Shown here: one piece after another, positions 6,677-6,717 of the stretch | Layout of the letters: each line of letters starts with the position of its first letter | Position numbering within the stretch: position 1 is the first letter of the stretch | NCBI GenBank assembly: GCA_902764045.1 | Contig: CACWUI010000065.1 | Span: 1 to 6,717, forward strand | Direction: 5' to 3' | Length of the DNA stretch: 6,717 nt | From: an uncultured Lachnospiraceae bacterium | GTDB taxonomy: Bacteria > Bacillota > Clostridia > Lachnospirales > Lachnospiraceae | Notes under the pieces: model-generated | What the model was told of the DNA's origin: nothing | Databases searched by the model: none | The model's input: the letters and a program-made list of their open reading frames with translations, nothing else | Made by a program: the position numbers and the translations under genes

Positions 6677-6698
6677 TTAACGTTAAAAAAGCGTTAAA
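6677..6698. promoter_or_regulatory. Putative operator: TTAACGTTAA palindrome and 11-bp-spaced CGTTAAA repeats
   Basis: On the plus strand a perfect 10-bp palindrome TTAACGTTAA (6677-6686) overlaps CGTTAAA at 6681-6687, and an identical CGTTAAA recurs at 6692-6698, exactly 11 bp on (one helical turn). The elements cover the spacer and the -35 position of the TATAAT promoter. Same-face repeats overlapping -35 are typical of a transcription-factor site. The regulator is not in the window, and the AT-rich context raises the chance of coincidence. Confidence 0.45.
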
Positions 6699-6717
6699 GT
6701 GTAAATTTTTTAACAAT

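Noticed and set aside
1..6717. CRISPR arrays, tRNA/rRNA genes, insertion sequences, riboswitches
   Set aside because: I looked for regular repeats, cloverleaf-like GC-rich segments, transposase motifs and long conserved leaders and saw none; the non-coding gaps are too short for most riboswitches.

Overview
The window reads as one leftward (minus-strand) gene cluster from a low-to-mid GC anaerobic Bacillota, most likely of class Clostridia. That guess rests on strong AAAGGAG/AGGAGG ribosome sites, a consensus TATAAT -10 box, tight gene packing and the codon/protein style. No rRNA or marker gene is present, so genus cannot be named.

Layout, in transcription order from the right edge: (1) a promoter region at about 6665-6705 with a perfect TATAAT and repeated CGTTAAA elements; (2) a 28-codon ORF at 6558-6644 encoding a probable single-span membrane microprotein; (3) a YtcJ-type amidohydrolase, 4864-6519; (4) type-B carboxylesterase A, 3235-4842; (5) an 82-bp gap with a hairpin followed by a T-run; (6) carboxylesterase B, 1557-3152; (7) an 84-codon fragment of a third carboxylesterase, cut off before its catalytic residues, 1259-1513; (8) a 214-aa cysteine-rich protein of unassigned function, 568-1212, with a motif pattern resembling ferredoxin-dependent bilin reductases; (9) the first 182 residues of a DUF1295 / steroid 5-alpha-reductase-C-terminal-type membrane protein that runs off the left edge, 1-546. 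Gaps within the cluster are about 20-80 bp, so co-transcription is plausible. There is no gene-free stretch longer than 300 bp.

The hydrolases have no signal peptide and should act in the cytoplasm on ester- and amide- or carbamate-containing small molecules that are taken up. The two downstream proteins look like reductive or membrane-modifying enzymes. Together this suggests a catabolic or detoxification locus for an esterified, reducible small molecule (steroid-, terpenoid- or tetrapyrrole-like). The substrate cannot be read from the sequence. The points most worth checking are the bilin-reductase-like protein in a presumably non-photosynthetic anaerobe, the leader microprotein, the repeat-bearing promoter, and the broken third esterase at an abrupt composition boundary.
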